In this document: one piece after another, positions 1 to 6,115 of the stretch
Position numbering within the stretch: the first letter of the stretch is position 1
Layout of the letters: each line of letters starts with the position of its first letter
Source: an uncultured Eubacteriales bacterium
GTDB taxonomy: Bacteria > Bacillota > Clostridia > Oscillospirales > Acutalibacteraceae
Assembly (NCBI GenBank): GCA_934394855.1
Contig: CAKRRH010000038.1
Span: 1 to 8,522 of the forward strand
Length of the DNA: 8,522 nucleotides
Reading direction: 5' to 3'
The notes under the pieces: generated by a model
Told to the model about the DNA's origin: nothing
Seen by the model: the letters and a program-made list of their open reading frames with translations, nothing else
Database searches by the model: none
Position numbers and translations under genes: made by a program

Positions 1-192
1 GTATCGCAAAAGGTATTGACCGCACAGCTTCGTGATATGGAAGCAAACGGGCTTGTGCACAGAGAGGTATATGCCGAGGTTCCGCCGAGAGTGGAATATT
101 CATTGACAGAATTGGGTCAAAGCCTAAAACCGATACTCGACGCCATGTGGAACTGGGGCGAGGGCTACAAAAGCAGCGTAACAGGAAATTAA
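1..192 (+). CDS. HxlR-type winged-helix transcriptional regulator, C-terminal part (5' truncated)
   Basis: The frame is open from base 1 and ends at a TAA at 190-192, giving the last 63 residues. It reads VSQKVLTAQLRDMEANGLV, then HREVYAEVPPRVEYSLTELG and LKPILDAMWNWG. This is the recognition helix, wing and C-terminal helix of HxlR/MarR-like regulators, whose hallmark is the S-x-K-x-L-T-x-Q-L-R-x-L-E start and the VPPRVEYSLTxxG wing. Family members are about 100-120 residues, so roughly the first 45-50 residues lie outside the window. They bind DNA as dimers and often answer to redox or electrophile stress, but the sensing part is not visible, so ligand and targets are unknown. A strong hairpin terminator follows about 50 bases downstream, so this is the last gene of its transcript. 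The family assignment is firm; the role is not. Confidence 0.88.
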   Translation, partial: VSQKVLTAQLRDMEANGLVHREVYAEVPPRVEYSLTELGQSLKPILDAMWNWGEGYKSSVTGN

Positions 193-243
193 AGCTTTTG
201 CGCAACAACAAAATGGCAACATAATTTGAATTATTGTAAAAGT

Positions 244-284
244 AAAGAGCTATCAGATTTTCTGTAAGTCTGATAGCTCTTTTT
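244..284 (+). terminator. Rho-independent terminator after the HxlR gene (possibly bidirectional)
   Basis: Bases 246-257 (AGAGCTATCAGA) pair perfectly with 269-280. Two further A-T pairs come from 244-245, and the loop is 11 bases. A T-run follows on the + strand at 281-284. Read on the minus strand the same stem is followed by a broken T-rich stretch (TTACTTTTA), so it could also stop a leftward transcript started at the promoter at 435-463. Confidence 0.85.
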
Positions 285-321
285 GTTATTAATTTCTGTA
301 ATTGACTATAAATTTTCCTTT

Positions 322-384
322 TTAATTTTTGTTTCTCATAATATTTAGAAATGCATCGCTGAGCTGCTGTGACGGCACTTTCAT
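322..384 (-). CDS. Possible 20-codon small ORF or gene remnant
   Basis: On the minus strand an ATG at 384 opens 20 codons (beginning MKVPSQQLSD and ending in a basic NKN tail) and stops at TAA 322-324. The same frame is open upstream without a start back to a stop before about 425, reading KRNTDSVAGY just before the ATG. It lies about 45 bases downstream of the expected start site of a good promoter. No convincing ribosome binding site precedes the ATG. The amino-acid mix looks protein-like and codon use resembles the neighbours. It could therefore be a real micropeptide, the tail of a decayed gene, or chance coding in a small RNA. I do not recognise the peptide and assign no function. Confidence 0.22.
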   Translation of the reverse strand: MKVPSQQLSDAFLNIMRNKN

Positions 385-434
385 ATAGCCGGCGACGGAA
401 TCGGTATTTCTTTTGCCGCAACTGCTTTGAAATT

Positions 435-463
435 ATATTACCATAAGCGTATATTCTTGTCAA
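435..463 (-). promoter_or_regulatory. Sigma-A promoter reading left into 244-430
   Basis: On the minus strand TTGACA (458-463) is followed after 17 bases by TAATAT (435-440), with TGG immediately before the -10 (an extended -10). It does not serve pflA, which lies upstream of it on the same strand, and it points toward the 3' end of the HxlR gene. Transcription would start near 428 and could end at the hairpin at 244-284, giving an RNA of about 180 bases. Confidence 0.6.
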
Positions 464-485
464 TGATATGAGTATTTTTCGCAAC

Positions 486-515
486 AAAAAATGCACCCGA
501 TTAGGCGCATTTTTA
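486..515 (-). terminator. Rho-independent terminator of the pflB-pflA operon
   Basis: Eleven-base arms at 487-497 and 504-514 pair around a 6-base loop. The one non-Watson-Crick position (495/506) is a G-U wobble in the minus-strand RNA but an A-C mismatch in the + strand. The minus-strand stem runs into a T-tract (the A-run at 486-491). It lies 8 bases beyond the pflA stop codon. Confidence 0.85.
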
Positions 516-522
516 ATAACCG

Positions 523-1269
523 TTATTCGCAGAGTATTTTTTTTGCAAAATCAATCTGTTCCTTTGTCGGGGTCGGAACACCCTCAAGCCGATATGGAAT
601 ATTCAGCTTTTCATATTTCGCTACGCCGAGGGTGTGATAGGGCAAAACCTCGACGCGCTCGACCACAGGATTGATTTCGTTTAAGCTGTCGATGAACGAA
701 CGCAGCGCCTTTAAATCATGCTCATTGTCGGTGCAGCCGGGCAAAAGCACATGACGAATCCACATATGCTTATTATTCTTTGCAAGATAACGGGCGCATT
801 CCAAAATGTTCTCATTACCGAATCCGGTAAGCTCTTTGTGCTTATCACTGTCGATCTGCTTAATGTCAAGCAAAAACAGGTCGGTAAGCGAGAGCAGCTT
901 GTCAAATTTATCAAGCCAAGCCTTTTCGGTTGTGAACGGCTGAGCCGAAGTATCGATTGTGGTATGAACCCCTTGCTCCTTTGCGATTTTGAAGAGTTCT
1001 GTCACAAAATCTGTCTGCATGAGCGCTTCGCCGCCGCTGACGGTGATTCCGCCGCCGTTTTTCCAATAGCTTTGATACCTTTTTGCCGCGTCAAAAACCT
1101 CTCTTGCAGTAGCGCGATATGACCCATCGGCGCAATCTCCCCATGTTTCGGGGTTGTGGCAATATTTGCAGCGCATCGGACATCCCTGCAAGAATACAAT
1201 ATAGCGGACTCCCGGTCCGTCAACCGCACCGAATGTTTCAATGCTGTTTATATTTCCCATAATCTCCAT
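523..1269 (-). CDS. pflA: Pyruvate formate-lyase-activating enzyme (radical SAM)
   Basis: PflA is a cytosolic [4Fe-4S] radical-SAM enzyme that abstracts a hydrogen from the C-terminal glycine of PflB to switch it on under anaerobic conditions. From the chosen start (248 residues) the protein has the family N-terminus SIETFGAVDGPGVRY. The radical-SAM CX3CX2C cluster motif is C30-PMR-C34-KY-C37 followed by HNPETW. The SAM-binding GGE motif sits near residues 79-81 (GGGITVSGGEA). E. coli PflA is 246 residues, and its cluster cysteines fall at the same numbering when starts are aligned. The frame is open upstream to an ATG at 1341, but those extra 24 codons have no family match and lie in the intergenic hairpin region. 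AAGGGAG (1281-1287) sits 11 bases before the ATG at 1269, and an ATG at 1260 is a fallback. The gene lies 120 bases after pflB and probably shares its transcript. Confidence 0.95.
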   Translation of the reverse strand: MEIMGNINSIETFGAVDGPGVRYIVFLQGCPMRCKYCHNPETWGDCADGSYRATAREVFDAAKRYQSYWKNGGGITVSGGEALMQTDFVTELFKIAKEQGVHTTIDTSAQPFTTEKAWLDKFDKLLSLTDLFLLDIKQIDSDKHKELTGFGNENILECARYLAKNNKHMWIRHVLLPGCTDNEHDLKALRSFIDSLNEINPVVERVEVLPYHTLGVAKYEKLNIPYRLEGVPTPTKEQIDFAKKILCE

Positions 1270-1280
1270 AAACAATTTAT

Positions 1281-1287
1281 CTCCCTT
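1281..1287 (-). promoter_or_regulatory. Ribosome binding site that fixes the pflA start
   Basis: AAGGGAG on the minus strand lies 11 bases before the ATG at 1269 and 20 before the ATG at 1260. It supports the 248-residue PflA. The upstream ATG at 1341 has no comparable site. Confidence 0.6.
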
Positions 1288-1303
1288 AACGAAAAACATA
1301 TAA

Positions 1304-1379
1304 ACAAAGCCTTGTCCATAGGCTTTGCGAAAACAAGTCATAATGTCCTCATTAACGCAGGGTCAAGGCAAGGCTTTGT
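1304..1379 (-). promoter_or_regulatory. Possible attenuator or stabilising hairpins between pflB and pflA
   Basis: Three related segments lie in the pflB-pflA gap. On the minus strand, segment A (1369-1379, ACAAAGCCTTG) is exactly complementary to segment C (1304-1314, CAAGGCTTTGT). Segment B (1320-1327, CAAAGCCT), a partial copy of A, can pair with part of C (1305-1312) to give an 8-bp hairpin with a 7-base loop, followed by TTTATATGTTTTT. The A:C and B:C pairings exclude each other, as in an attenuator. The B:C hairpin could lower pflA relative to pflB, or mark a processed pflB 3' end. The pflA ribosome binding site is outside both stems. The pairing is seen directly; the regulatory role is inferred. 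Confidence 0.4.
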
Positions 1380-1389
1380 CGTGATTTCA

Positions 1390-3645
1390 TTAGAATTTGT
1401 CGTGGAAGGTTCTGCTGATAACATCAAGCTGCTGTTCTTTTGTCAGGTTGATGAACTTAACCGCATAGCCCGATACACGAATTGTGAAGTTAGCATATTC
1501 CGGCTTGTCCGGATGCTCCATTGCATCGATAAGCTTTTCTTTACCGAATACGTTTACATTGAGGTGATGAGCGCCCTGGTCAAAGTAGCCGTCCATTACA
1601 TTAACGAGGTTGTCGGCTCTTTCTTCATCGCTGTGTCCCAAAGCGTCCGGATTCATTGCCTGAGTATTTGAGATACCGTCAAGCGCCCAGTGATAAGGAA
1701 GCTTTGTCAGCGAGTTGAGAGATGCAAGCAAGCCGCTCTTTTCTGCGCCGTATGACGGGTTAGCACCCGGTGCAAACGGTGTCCAAGCCTGACGACCGTC
1801 CGGCAACTCACCTGTGAACTTACCATATACAACATTCGATGTAATTGTAAGGATTGAGGTTGTTGCTTCAGAATCACGATAGGTGTGATGCTTTTTAATA
1901 TCATCAAGGAATGTTTTAAGCAGCCAAATTCCGATTTCATCGGCTCTGTCATCATCGTTGCCGTATCTCGGGAAGTCGTCGCTGTCACGCTCAAAGCCTA
2001 CTGCAAGACCCTGTTCGTTGCGTTTTACCTTAACTTTTGTATATTTGATCGCGCTGAGCGAATCGATTACATGAGAGAAGCCTGCGATACCTGTTGCAAA
2101 GGTGCGGCGAACATCTGTGTCGATGAGCGCCATCTGAGCCGACTCATAGTAATATTTGTCATGCATATACTGAATGAGGTTAAGTACGTTTACATACAAA
2201 CCTGCGAGCCAGTCAAGCATTACTTTGTATTTTGCAATAACTTCGTCATAGTCGAGGTAATCGGAAGTAATCGGAGCATAGTTCGGTCCGATCTGAACTC
2301 CGGTTCTGATGTCAACACCGCCGTTGATTGCGAAGAGCAATGTTTTGGCAAGGTTCGCTCTTGCGCCGAAGAACTGCATTTCCTTACCGGTCTGTGTTGC
2401 AGATACGCAGCAGCAGATCGAATAGTCGTCGCCCCAAACAGGCTTCATAACATCGTCGTTCTCATACTGGATCGAAGATGTTTTAACAGAGATCATTGCG
2501 GCATATTTCTTGAAGTTTGCCGGCAATTTGCTGCTGTAAAGAACTGTGAGGTTCGGTTCAGGTGACGGACCCATATTTTCGAGTGTATGGAGGAAACGGT
2601 AGTCGTTCTTTGTTACCATTGAACGGCCGTCCATGCCCATGCCGCCGACTTCAAGAGTAGCCCAAACCGGGTCGCCCGAGAAGAGTTCGTTATATGATTT
2701 GATTCTTGCGAATTTAACCATACGGAATTTCATTACCATATGGTCGATAAGCTCCTGAGCTTCTTTCTCGGTGAGTTTACCGTTTTCAAGATCACGCTCG
2801 ATATAAATATCAAGGAATGTTGAAATTCTGCCGACTGACATTGCAGCGCCGTTCTGTGTTTTGATAGCTGCAAGATAGCCGAAGTAGAGCCACTGAACAG
2901 CTTCTTTTGCGTCCTTAGCCGGAGCTGAAATGTCATAGCCGTAGATCTCAGCCATTTTCTTCATTCCGTTAAGAGCACGAATCTGTTCCGCAATCTCTTC
3001 ACGACGGCGAATTACATCGTCTGTCATTGTGCCGTCGCCGCAGTTTTTCTTATCTTCCTCTTTCCAAGCGATAAGCTGGTCGATACCGTAAAGAGCAACA
3101 CGACGATAGTCACCGACGATTCTGCCGCGGCCGTAAGTATCCGGCAAGCCTGTGATAACATGGCTGCGACGAGCTGCGAGCATTTCGGGTGTATATGCAT
3201 CAAAAACAGCCTGGTTATGTGTTTTGTGATATTCTGTGAAGACCTTGTGAAGTTCGGGGTTTACATGATAGCCGTACATCTCGCAAGCTTCTTCAGCCAT
3301 TCTGATACCGCCATAGGGCATGAATGCTCTTTTAAGAGGCTTGTCTGTCTGAAGGCCTACGACCTTTTCGAGATCCTTCATCGACTCGTCGATATATCCC
3401 GGACCATATGCCGTAAGGCCGGTTACAACCTCTGTCTCCTCGTCCAAAACGCCGCCGTTATCACGCTCAGCCTTCTGGAGTTCCTGTAATTTTCCCCAAA
3501 GCTTGTCTGTTGAGTCTGTCGGACCCTCAAGGAAGCTTTCGTCACCGTCATAGGGTTTGTAGTTGTTCTGAATGAAGTCACGAACATTGCATTCGAGTTT
3601 CCAAATGCGACCGGCAAATCCTTGCCATGAATCATTGTTAAGCAC
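1390..3645 (-). CDS. pflB: Formate C-acetyltransferase (pyruvate formate-lyase)
   Basis: PflB is a glycyl-radical enzyme that converts pyruvate and CoA to acetyl-CoA and formate, central to anaerobic sugar fermentation. At 751 residues it is close to the E. coli enzyme (760). The active-site region reads DDYSICCCVSATQTG (cysteines 411-413) followed by KEMQFFGARANLAK. C412 and C413 align with the catalytic Cys418-Cys419 pair of E. coli. The glycyl-radical loop is RVSGYAVKF, with the radical glycine at residue 726, 25 residues from the C-terminus as in the family. The N-terminal part carries further family blocks such as TGLPDTYGRGRIVGDYRR. Start: GTG at 3645, with AAAGGAG 8 bases upstream; there is no better ATG. 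It is the first gene of a two-gene operon with pflA. A TTGACA-18-TATAAT promoter lies about 175 bases upstream. Position 411 is cysteine where E. coli has alanine. Confidence 0.98.
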   Translation of the reverse strand: MLNNDSWQGFAGRIWKLECNVRDFIQNNYKPYDGDESFLEGPTDSTDKLWGKLQELQKAERDNGGVLDEETEVVTGLTAYGPGYIDESMKDLEKVVGLQTDKPLKRAFMPYGGIRMAEEACEMYGYHVNPELHKVFTEYHKTHNQAVFDAYTPEMLAARRSHVITGLPDTYGRGRIVGDYRRVALYGIDQLIAWKEEDKKNCGDGTMTDDVIRRREEIAEQIRALNGMKKMAEIYGYDISAPAKDAKEAVQWLYFGYLAAIKTQNGAAMSVGRISTFLDIYIERDLENGKLTEKEAQELIDHMVMKFRMVKFARIKSYNELFSGDPVWATLEVGGMGMDGRSMVTKNDYRFLHTLENMGPSPEPNLTVLYSSKLPANFKKYAAMISVKTSSIQYENDDVMKPVWGDDYSICCCVSATQTGKEMQFFGARANLAKTLLFAINGGVDIRTGVQIGPNYAPITSDYLDYDEVIAKYKVMLDWLAGLYVNVLNLIQYMHDKYYYESAQMALIDTDVRRTFATGIAGFSHVIDSLSAIKYTKVKVKRNEQGLAVGFERDSDDFPRYGNDDDRADEIGIWLLKTFLDDIKKHHTYRDSEATTSILTITSNVVYGKFTGELPDGRQAWTPFAPGANPSYGAEKSGLLASLNSLTKLPYHWALDGISNTQAMNPDALGHSDEERADNLVNVMDGYFDQGAHHLNVNVFGKEKLIDAMEHPDKPEYANFTIRVSGYAVKFINLTKEQQLDVISRTFHDKF

Positions 3646-3653
3646 GAAAAATT

Positions 3654-3660
3654 CTCCTTT
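3654..3660 (-). promoter_or_regulatory. Ribosome binding site deciding the GTG start of pflB
   Basis: AAAGGAG on the minus strand lies 8 bases before a GTG codon (3643-3645) that begins VLNNDSW, read as Met. The site is strong and well spaced, so GTG is the start. Confidence 0.85.
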
Positions 3661-3820
3661 ATTATAAATTGTAGTAATAAGTAAAAAATTCTGTCACACT
3701 CATTGAAAGATACATTTAATATATATTTCAAAAAGCAGCAAAAACAGATATTTAAACAATGGAAAAGTTTAAAAAAACAAACATCTTTTGCACGGAATAT
3801 TCGCCTTATTCTGCGCTTGA

Positions 3821-3850
3821 ATTATACCACCTTTGTTATATTTGTGTCAA
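3821..3850 (-). promoter_or_regulatory. Sigma-A promoter of pflB-pflA, overlapping a possible Rex-like operator
   Basis: The minus strand shows consensus TTGACA (3845-3850), an 18-base spacer and consensus TATAAT (3821-3826). The start site would be near 3814, leaving a 5' leader of about 170 bases. An 18-base imperfect palindrome at 3833-3850 (TTGTTA-N6-TGTCAA on the + strand) covers the -35 and most of the spacer. It matches 10 of the 14 fixed positions of the clostridial Rex-type consensus TTGTTAA-N4-TTAACAA. Rex, an NADH/NAD+ sensor, is known to control fermentation genes in Clostridia, so such a site would make sense here, but the right half is poor. Confidence 0.75.
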
Positions 3851-4120
3851 TGATTATCGGAGGCCGAAATGTCGAATTATGAAAACCCTCTGTGTTATTC
3901 TAATTATTGTAAAAACTTTTATTCAAATTGAACAATGATTTTTGTAACTTTTTGCCAAACTTGGAATCGATTTTTTGTGCAATAAAACGAGTTGCAACAA
4001 GCCGATTACCAAATGTCACGCAAGCGGTATATGAAGTTATCAGAAAAATCGCTGAAGTCGCAGAAATATGTATTTAACAAAAAAGCAAAACAGGGAAAAC
4101 TAAAAATGAATATAATTTAT
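3851..4120. other. Intergenic region upstream of the pflB promoter, no gene recognised
   Basis: This AT-rich stretch has no convincing coding sequence on either strand. The only ORF of note is a 41-codon basic frame at 4013-4138 (+) without a ribosome binding site. Short palindromes are present, such as GTTGCAAC near 3991 and TTCAA-A-TTGAA near 3922. They could bind regulators of the pfl promoter, but nothing singles them out. Confidence 0.5.
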
Positions 4121-4154
4121 GCGAGAGGGGCTTTTTAAAAAAAGTCCCTCTCGC
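4121..4154. repeat. Perfect-stem inverted repeat (15-bp hairpin), possible dispersed repeat unit
   Basis: Bases 4121-4135 (GCGAGAGGGGCTTTT) pair with 4140-4154 around a 4-base loop (4136-4139). The only non-Watson-Crick pair is 4130/4145, a G-U on the + strand. Neither side has a clean T-tract directly after the stem, and no gene ends nearby, so it is not an ordinary terminator. The next 80 bases hold further related pieces: TCTCCC (4157-4162) complementary to GGGAGA (4196-4201), GAGAATT/AATTCTC (4198-4204/4219-4225), and repeated CTCGCAAAAA motifs at about 4210 and 4225. The block may be one unit of a small non-coding repeat family. Confidence 0.55.
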
Positions 4155-4251
4155 GCTCTCCCGAAAAATTTTATTTATAAACGTCGTCTAATCAAGGGAG
4201 AATTCTTTTCTCGCAAAAAATTCTCTCGCAAAAACGCAAATTTAAAAATAG

Positions 4252-4283
4252 AAAAAACGCTTTGAAAATTCAAAGCGTTTTTT
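4252..4283 (-). terminator. Rho-independent terminator of the tRNA-Ser transcript
   Basis: Fifteen-base arms (4252-4266 and 4269-4283) are perfectly complementary around AA. On the minus strand the stem ends in a run of six T. It begins only one base after the CCA end of tRNA-Ser(GCU). The symmetric A/T tracts would also let it work on the + strand. Confidence 0.88.
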
Positions 4284-4284
4284 C

Positions 4285-4375
4285 TGGCGCAGAAGGGGAG
4301 ACTCGAACTCCCGCGCCGGTTTCCCGACCTACGCCCTTAGCAGGGGCTCCTCGACACCAACTTGAGTACTTCTGC
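4285..4375 (-). tRNA. tRNA-Ser (anticodon GCU)
   Basis: The 91-base gene on the minus strand has acceptor arms GCAGAAG (4369-4375) and CTTCTGC (4289-4295). The discriminator is G, and the CCA is encoded (4285-4287). The anticodon loop CTGCTAA is flanked by GCCC/GGGC, giving anticodon GCU for AGC/AGU codons. The long variable arm (around TAGGTCGGGAAACCGGCG) is the class II feature of serine tRNAs. The T-arm reads GGGAGTTCGAGTCTCCC. It is the second gene of a tandem tRNA-Ser pair. Confidence 0.95.
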
Positions 4376-4414
4376 AAATGTTAGCGTTTCTGCATATTTT
4401 TAATTTTATGCAAG

Positions 4415-4444
4415 CGGCGGACATGGGTTAAATCATGCCCGCCG
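4415..4444 (-). other. Spacer hairpin between the two tRNA-Ser genes
   Basis: In the 76-base spacer, 4415-4425 and 4434-4444 form an 11-bp stem with an 8-base loop. The single A/C position on the + strand becomes a G-U pair in the minus-strand RNA. No T-run follows on that strand, so it is more likely a processing or insulating stem in the tRNA precursor than a terminator. A second small hairpin (4391-4396 with 4407-4412, TGCATA/TATGCA) follows it. Confidence 0.5.
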
Positions 4445-4451
4445 TTTGATG

Positions 4452-4540
4452 TGGCGGAGAGAGTGGGATTCGAACCCACGGTGCCTTGCGACACGACGGT
4501 TTTCAAGACCGTTCCGTTATGACCACTTCGGTATCTCTCC
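4452..4540 (-). tRNA. tRNA-Ser (anticodon UGA)
   Basis: The 89-base gene on the minus strand has acceptor arms GGAGAGA (4534-4540) and TCTCTCC (4456-4462). The discriminator is G, and the CCA is encoded at 4452-4454. The anticodon loop CTTGAAA, between ACGGT/ACCGT arms, gives anticodon UGA for UCN codons. The class II long variable arm (CGTGTCGCAAGGCACC) is present. The T-arm contains GGTTCGAATCC. It is the first gene after the promoter at 4557-4585, upstream of tRNA-Ser(GCU). Confidence 0.95.
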
Positions 4541-4556
4541 AATTAAGTGCTAAAAC

Positions 4557-4585
4557 ATTGTAACACAAATAATATTCCGTGTCAA
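4557..4585 (-). promoter_or_regulatory. Sigma-A promoter of the tRNA-Ser pair
   Basis: The minus strand reads TTGACA (4580-4585), a 17-base spacer, then TACAAT (4557-4562). This places the start around 4550, about 10 bases before the first mature tRNA base. That is typical of a strong stable-RNA promoter. Confidence 0.85.
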
Positions 4586-4626
4586 CATTTTTTTGAGATA
4601 TTTGCACATCTTTTTAAAAATATGTT

Positions 4627-4671
4627 TTTTGCGGCTCTCATGATGAACCAGTCACCACAAAAGCCGCAAAA
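4627..4671 (-). terminator. Probable terminator downstream of glyS
   Basis: TTTTGCGGCT (4662-4671, minus strand) pairs perfectly with AGCCGCAAAA (4627-4636). The long loop can fold further through GGTGA/TCATC. The T-run (ATATTTTT) comes about 6-8 bases after the stem rather than directly at it, so efficiency is uncertain. It starts 23 bases after the glyS stop codon and separates glyS from the tRNA promoter. Confidence 0.55.
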
Positions 4672-4694
4672 TAGCAAACACAAATGAAATCTAA

Positions 4695-6074
4695 TTAAAA
4701 TTTTATTCTTTCCGCAATGTATTCCTCAAGCTTGTCGATCTCAACAAGATCCTGCTTCATTGTATCACGGTCACGAACGGTAACTTTGCCCGACTCTTCC
4801 GATTCAAAGTCATAGGTAATGCAAAGCGGAGTGCCGATTTCGTCTTCTCTGCGATAGCGCTTGCCGATCGAGCCTGTTTCGTCAAAGTCAACCATGAACG
4901 ATTTGCTGAGCTTTTCATAAACCTCAAGCGCCTTTGCGCTGAGCTTCTTTGAAAGCGGCAAAACAGCAGCCTTATAGGGCGCTACAACAGGACTCAGATG
5001 GAGAACAACGCGAGTGTCGTTTTTCTCTGCATCAAGCACCTCTTCGTCATATGCTTCGCAAAGCAGCGCCAAAACCGTTCTGTCAAGGCCATATGTTGAC
5101 TCGATGATGAACGGAATGAACTTCTCGTTGGTTTCGGGGTCAAGATAATCCATCTTCTGACCGCTATATTCCTGGTGACGGGTAAGGTCAAAGTTTGTGC
5201 GGTTATGAGTACCGTTGATCTCACCCCAACCGAACGGGAACAAAAATTCAATGTCACAAGCGGCTTTTGCATAATGAGCCAGCTTCTCATGGTCATGGAA
5301 ACGAAGATGATCTTCGGGAATTCCGAGATCCTCAAAATATTTTTTTCCGTAGTTTTTGAAATATTCGTAAAGCTCGGTGTCTGTTCCCTCTTTGCAGAAT
5401 GTCTGGAATTCCATCTGTTCAAACTCGATCGTGCGGAAGGTGAAGTTTCCGGGAGTGATCTCATTTCTGAATGCTTTTCCGATCTGACCGATTGAGAACG
5501 GAAGCTTTGCACGCATTGTTCTCTGAACATTCAAGAAGTTAACATATTCGCCCTGAGCATTTTCCGGACGAAGATAGATGATTGATTTGCTGTCGTTTGT
5601 AACGCCTCTGTATGTTTGGAACATGAGGTTAAATTCACGAATATCGGTGAAATTATGTTTTCCGCAGTTCGGACACGGAATCGAATGATCCTTGATATAT
5701 TGGAACATTTCTTCCTTTGTCATTCCGTCTGCGTGAGCGTTCGGGTCAAAATCATCGATCAAATTATCCGCTCTGTGACGCATTTTGCACTCTTTGCAGT
5801 CAAGAAGCGGGTCCGAAAAGCTTGCAACATGACCGCTGGCCTCCCAAACACGGGGATGCATCAGAATGTCTGCGTCAACCTCATAGCTGTTGCGGCGTTC
5901 CTGAATGAATCTCTTTCTCCAAGTGTCTTTAACATTATTTTTAAGACGGGCGCCGAGCGGACCGTAGTCCCATGTGTTAGCAAGACCGCCATAGATGTCG
6001 CTGCCAGGGAAAATGAAGCCTCTGCCTTTGCAAAGCGCAACGATCTTTTCCATTGTTTTATCAGTGTTTTTCAT
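4695..6074 (-). CDS. glyS: Glycine--tRNA ligase, single-chain dimeric type (class II)
   Basis: This enzyme charges tRNA-Gly with glycine in the cytosol. At 459 residues it is the homodimeric type, not the two-subunit GlyQ/GlyS type. Seen in the sequence: N-terminal family block GRGFIFPGSDIYGG (17-30) and TWDYGPLG (34-41). A zinc-binding insertion has two CXXC pairs, C93/C96 and C134/C137. The glycine-pocket block is RPENAQGEYVNF (169-180). Class II motif 2 is FRNEITP with Arg203, and motif 3 is STYGLDRTVLALL with Arg332. A C-terminal anticodon-binding domain spans about 355-459 (VVAPYKAAVLPLS to ITYDFESEESGKVTVRDRD). The ATG at 6074 follows AAAAGGAA with a long spacing of about 13 bases; Met8 is a weaker alternative. 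It is monocistronic, with its own promoter at 6116-6144, and is divergent from greA-lysS. There is no room for a T-box leader. Confidence 0.96.
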   Translation of the reverse strand: MKNTDKTMEKIVALCKGRGFIFPGSDIYGGLANTWDYGPLGARLKNNVKDTWRKRFIQERRNSYEVDADILMHPRVWEASGHVASFSDPLLDCKECKMRHRADNLIDDFDPNAHADGMTKEEMFQYIKDHSIPCPNCGKHNFTDIREFNLMFQTYRGVTNDSKSIIYLRPENAQGEYVNFLNVQRTMRAKLPFSIGQIGKAFRNEITPGNFTFRTIEFEQMEFQTFCKEGTDTELYEYFKNYGKKYFEDLGIPEDHLRFHDHEKLAHYAKAACDIEFLFPFGWGEINGTHNRTNFDLTRHQEYSGQKMDYLDPETNEKFIPFIIESTYGLDRTVLALLCEAYDEEVLDAEKNDTRVVLHLSPVVAPYKAAVLPLSKKLSAKALEVYEKLSKSFMVDFDETGSIGKRYRREDEIGTPLCITYDFESEESGKVTVRDRDTMKQDLVEIDKLEEYIAERIKF

Positions 6075-6115
6075 TATGTTCGACCGTTCCTTTTCATGAT
6101 AATACTATAAATGTA

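Noticed and set aside
468..674. 68-codon + strand frame starting near the pflA terminator
   Set aside because: It begins in the terminator hairpin and continues antisense to the pflA 3' end, with no independent evidence for a gene.
1270..1341. N-terminal extension of PflA to the ATG at 1341
   Set aside because: The extra 24 residues do not resemble the family, overlap the intergenic hairpin segments and lack a ribosome binding site. The ATG at 1269 gives the usual PflA length and has AAGGGAG upstream.
1885..2565. Long open frame (226 codons) on the + strand opposite pflB
   Set aside because: It is fully antisense to an unmistakable pflB, has no ribosome binding site or promoter, and its sequence has no recognisable domain. 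Codon bias of pflB explains the open frame. The same applies to the + strand frames at 1156-1671 and 3160-3489.
4013..4138. 41-codon basic ORF on the + strand
   Set aside because: There is no ribosome binding site or clear promoter, it ends inside the 4121-4154 hairpin, and its Lys-rich, AT-driven composition is what random AT-rich sequence gives.
5616..6110. Plus-strand open frame (164 codons) opposite the glyS 5' end
   Set aside because: It is antisense to the conserved GlyRS N-terminal region and overlaps the glyS promoter, with no supporting signals.
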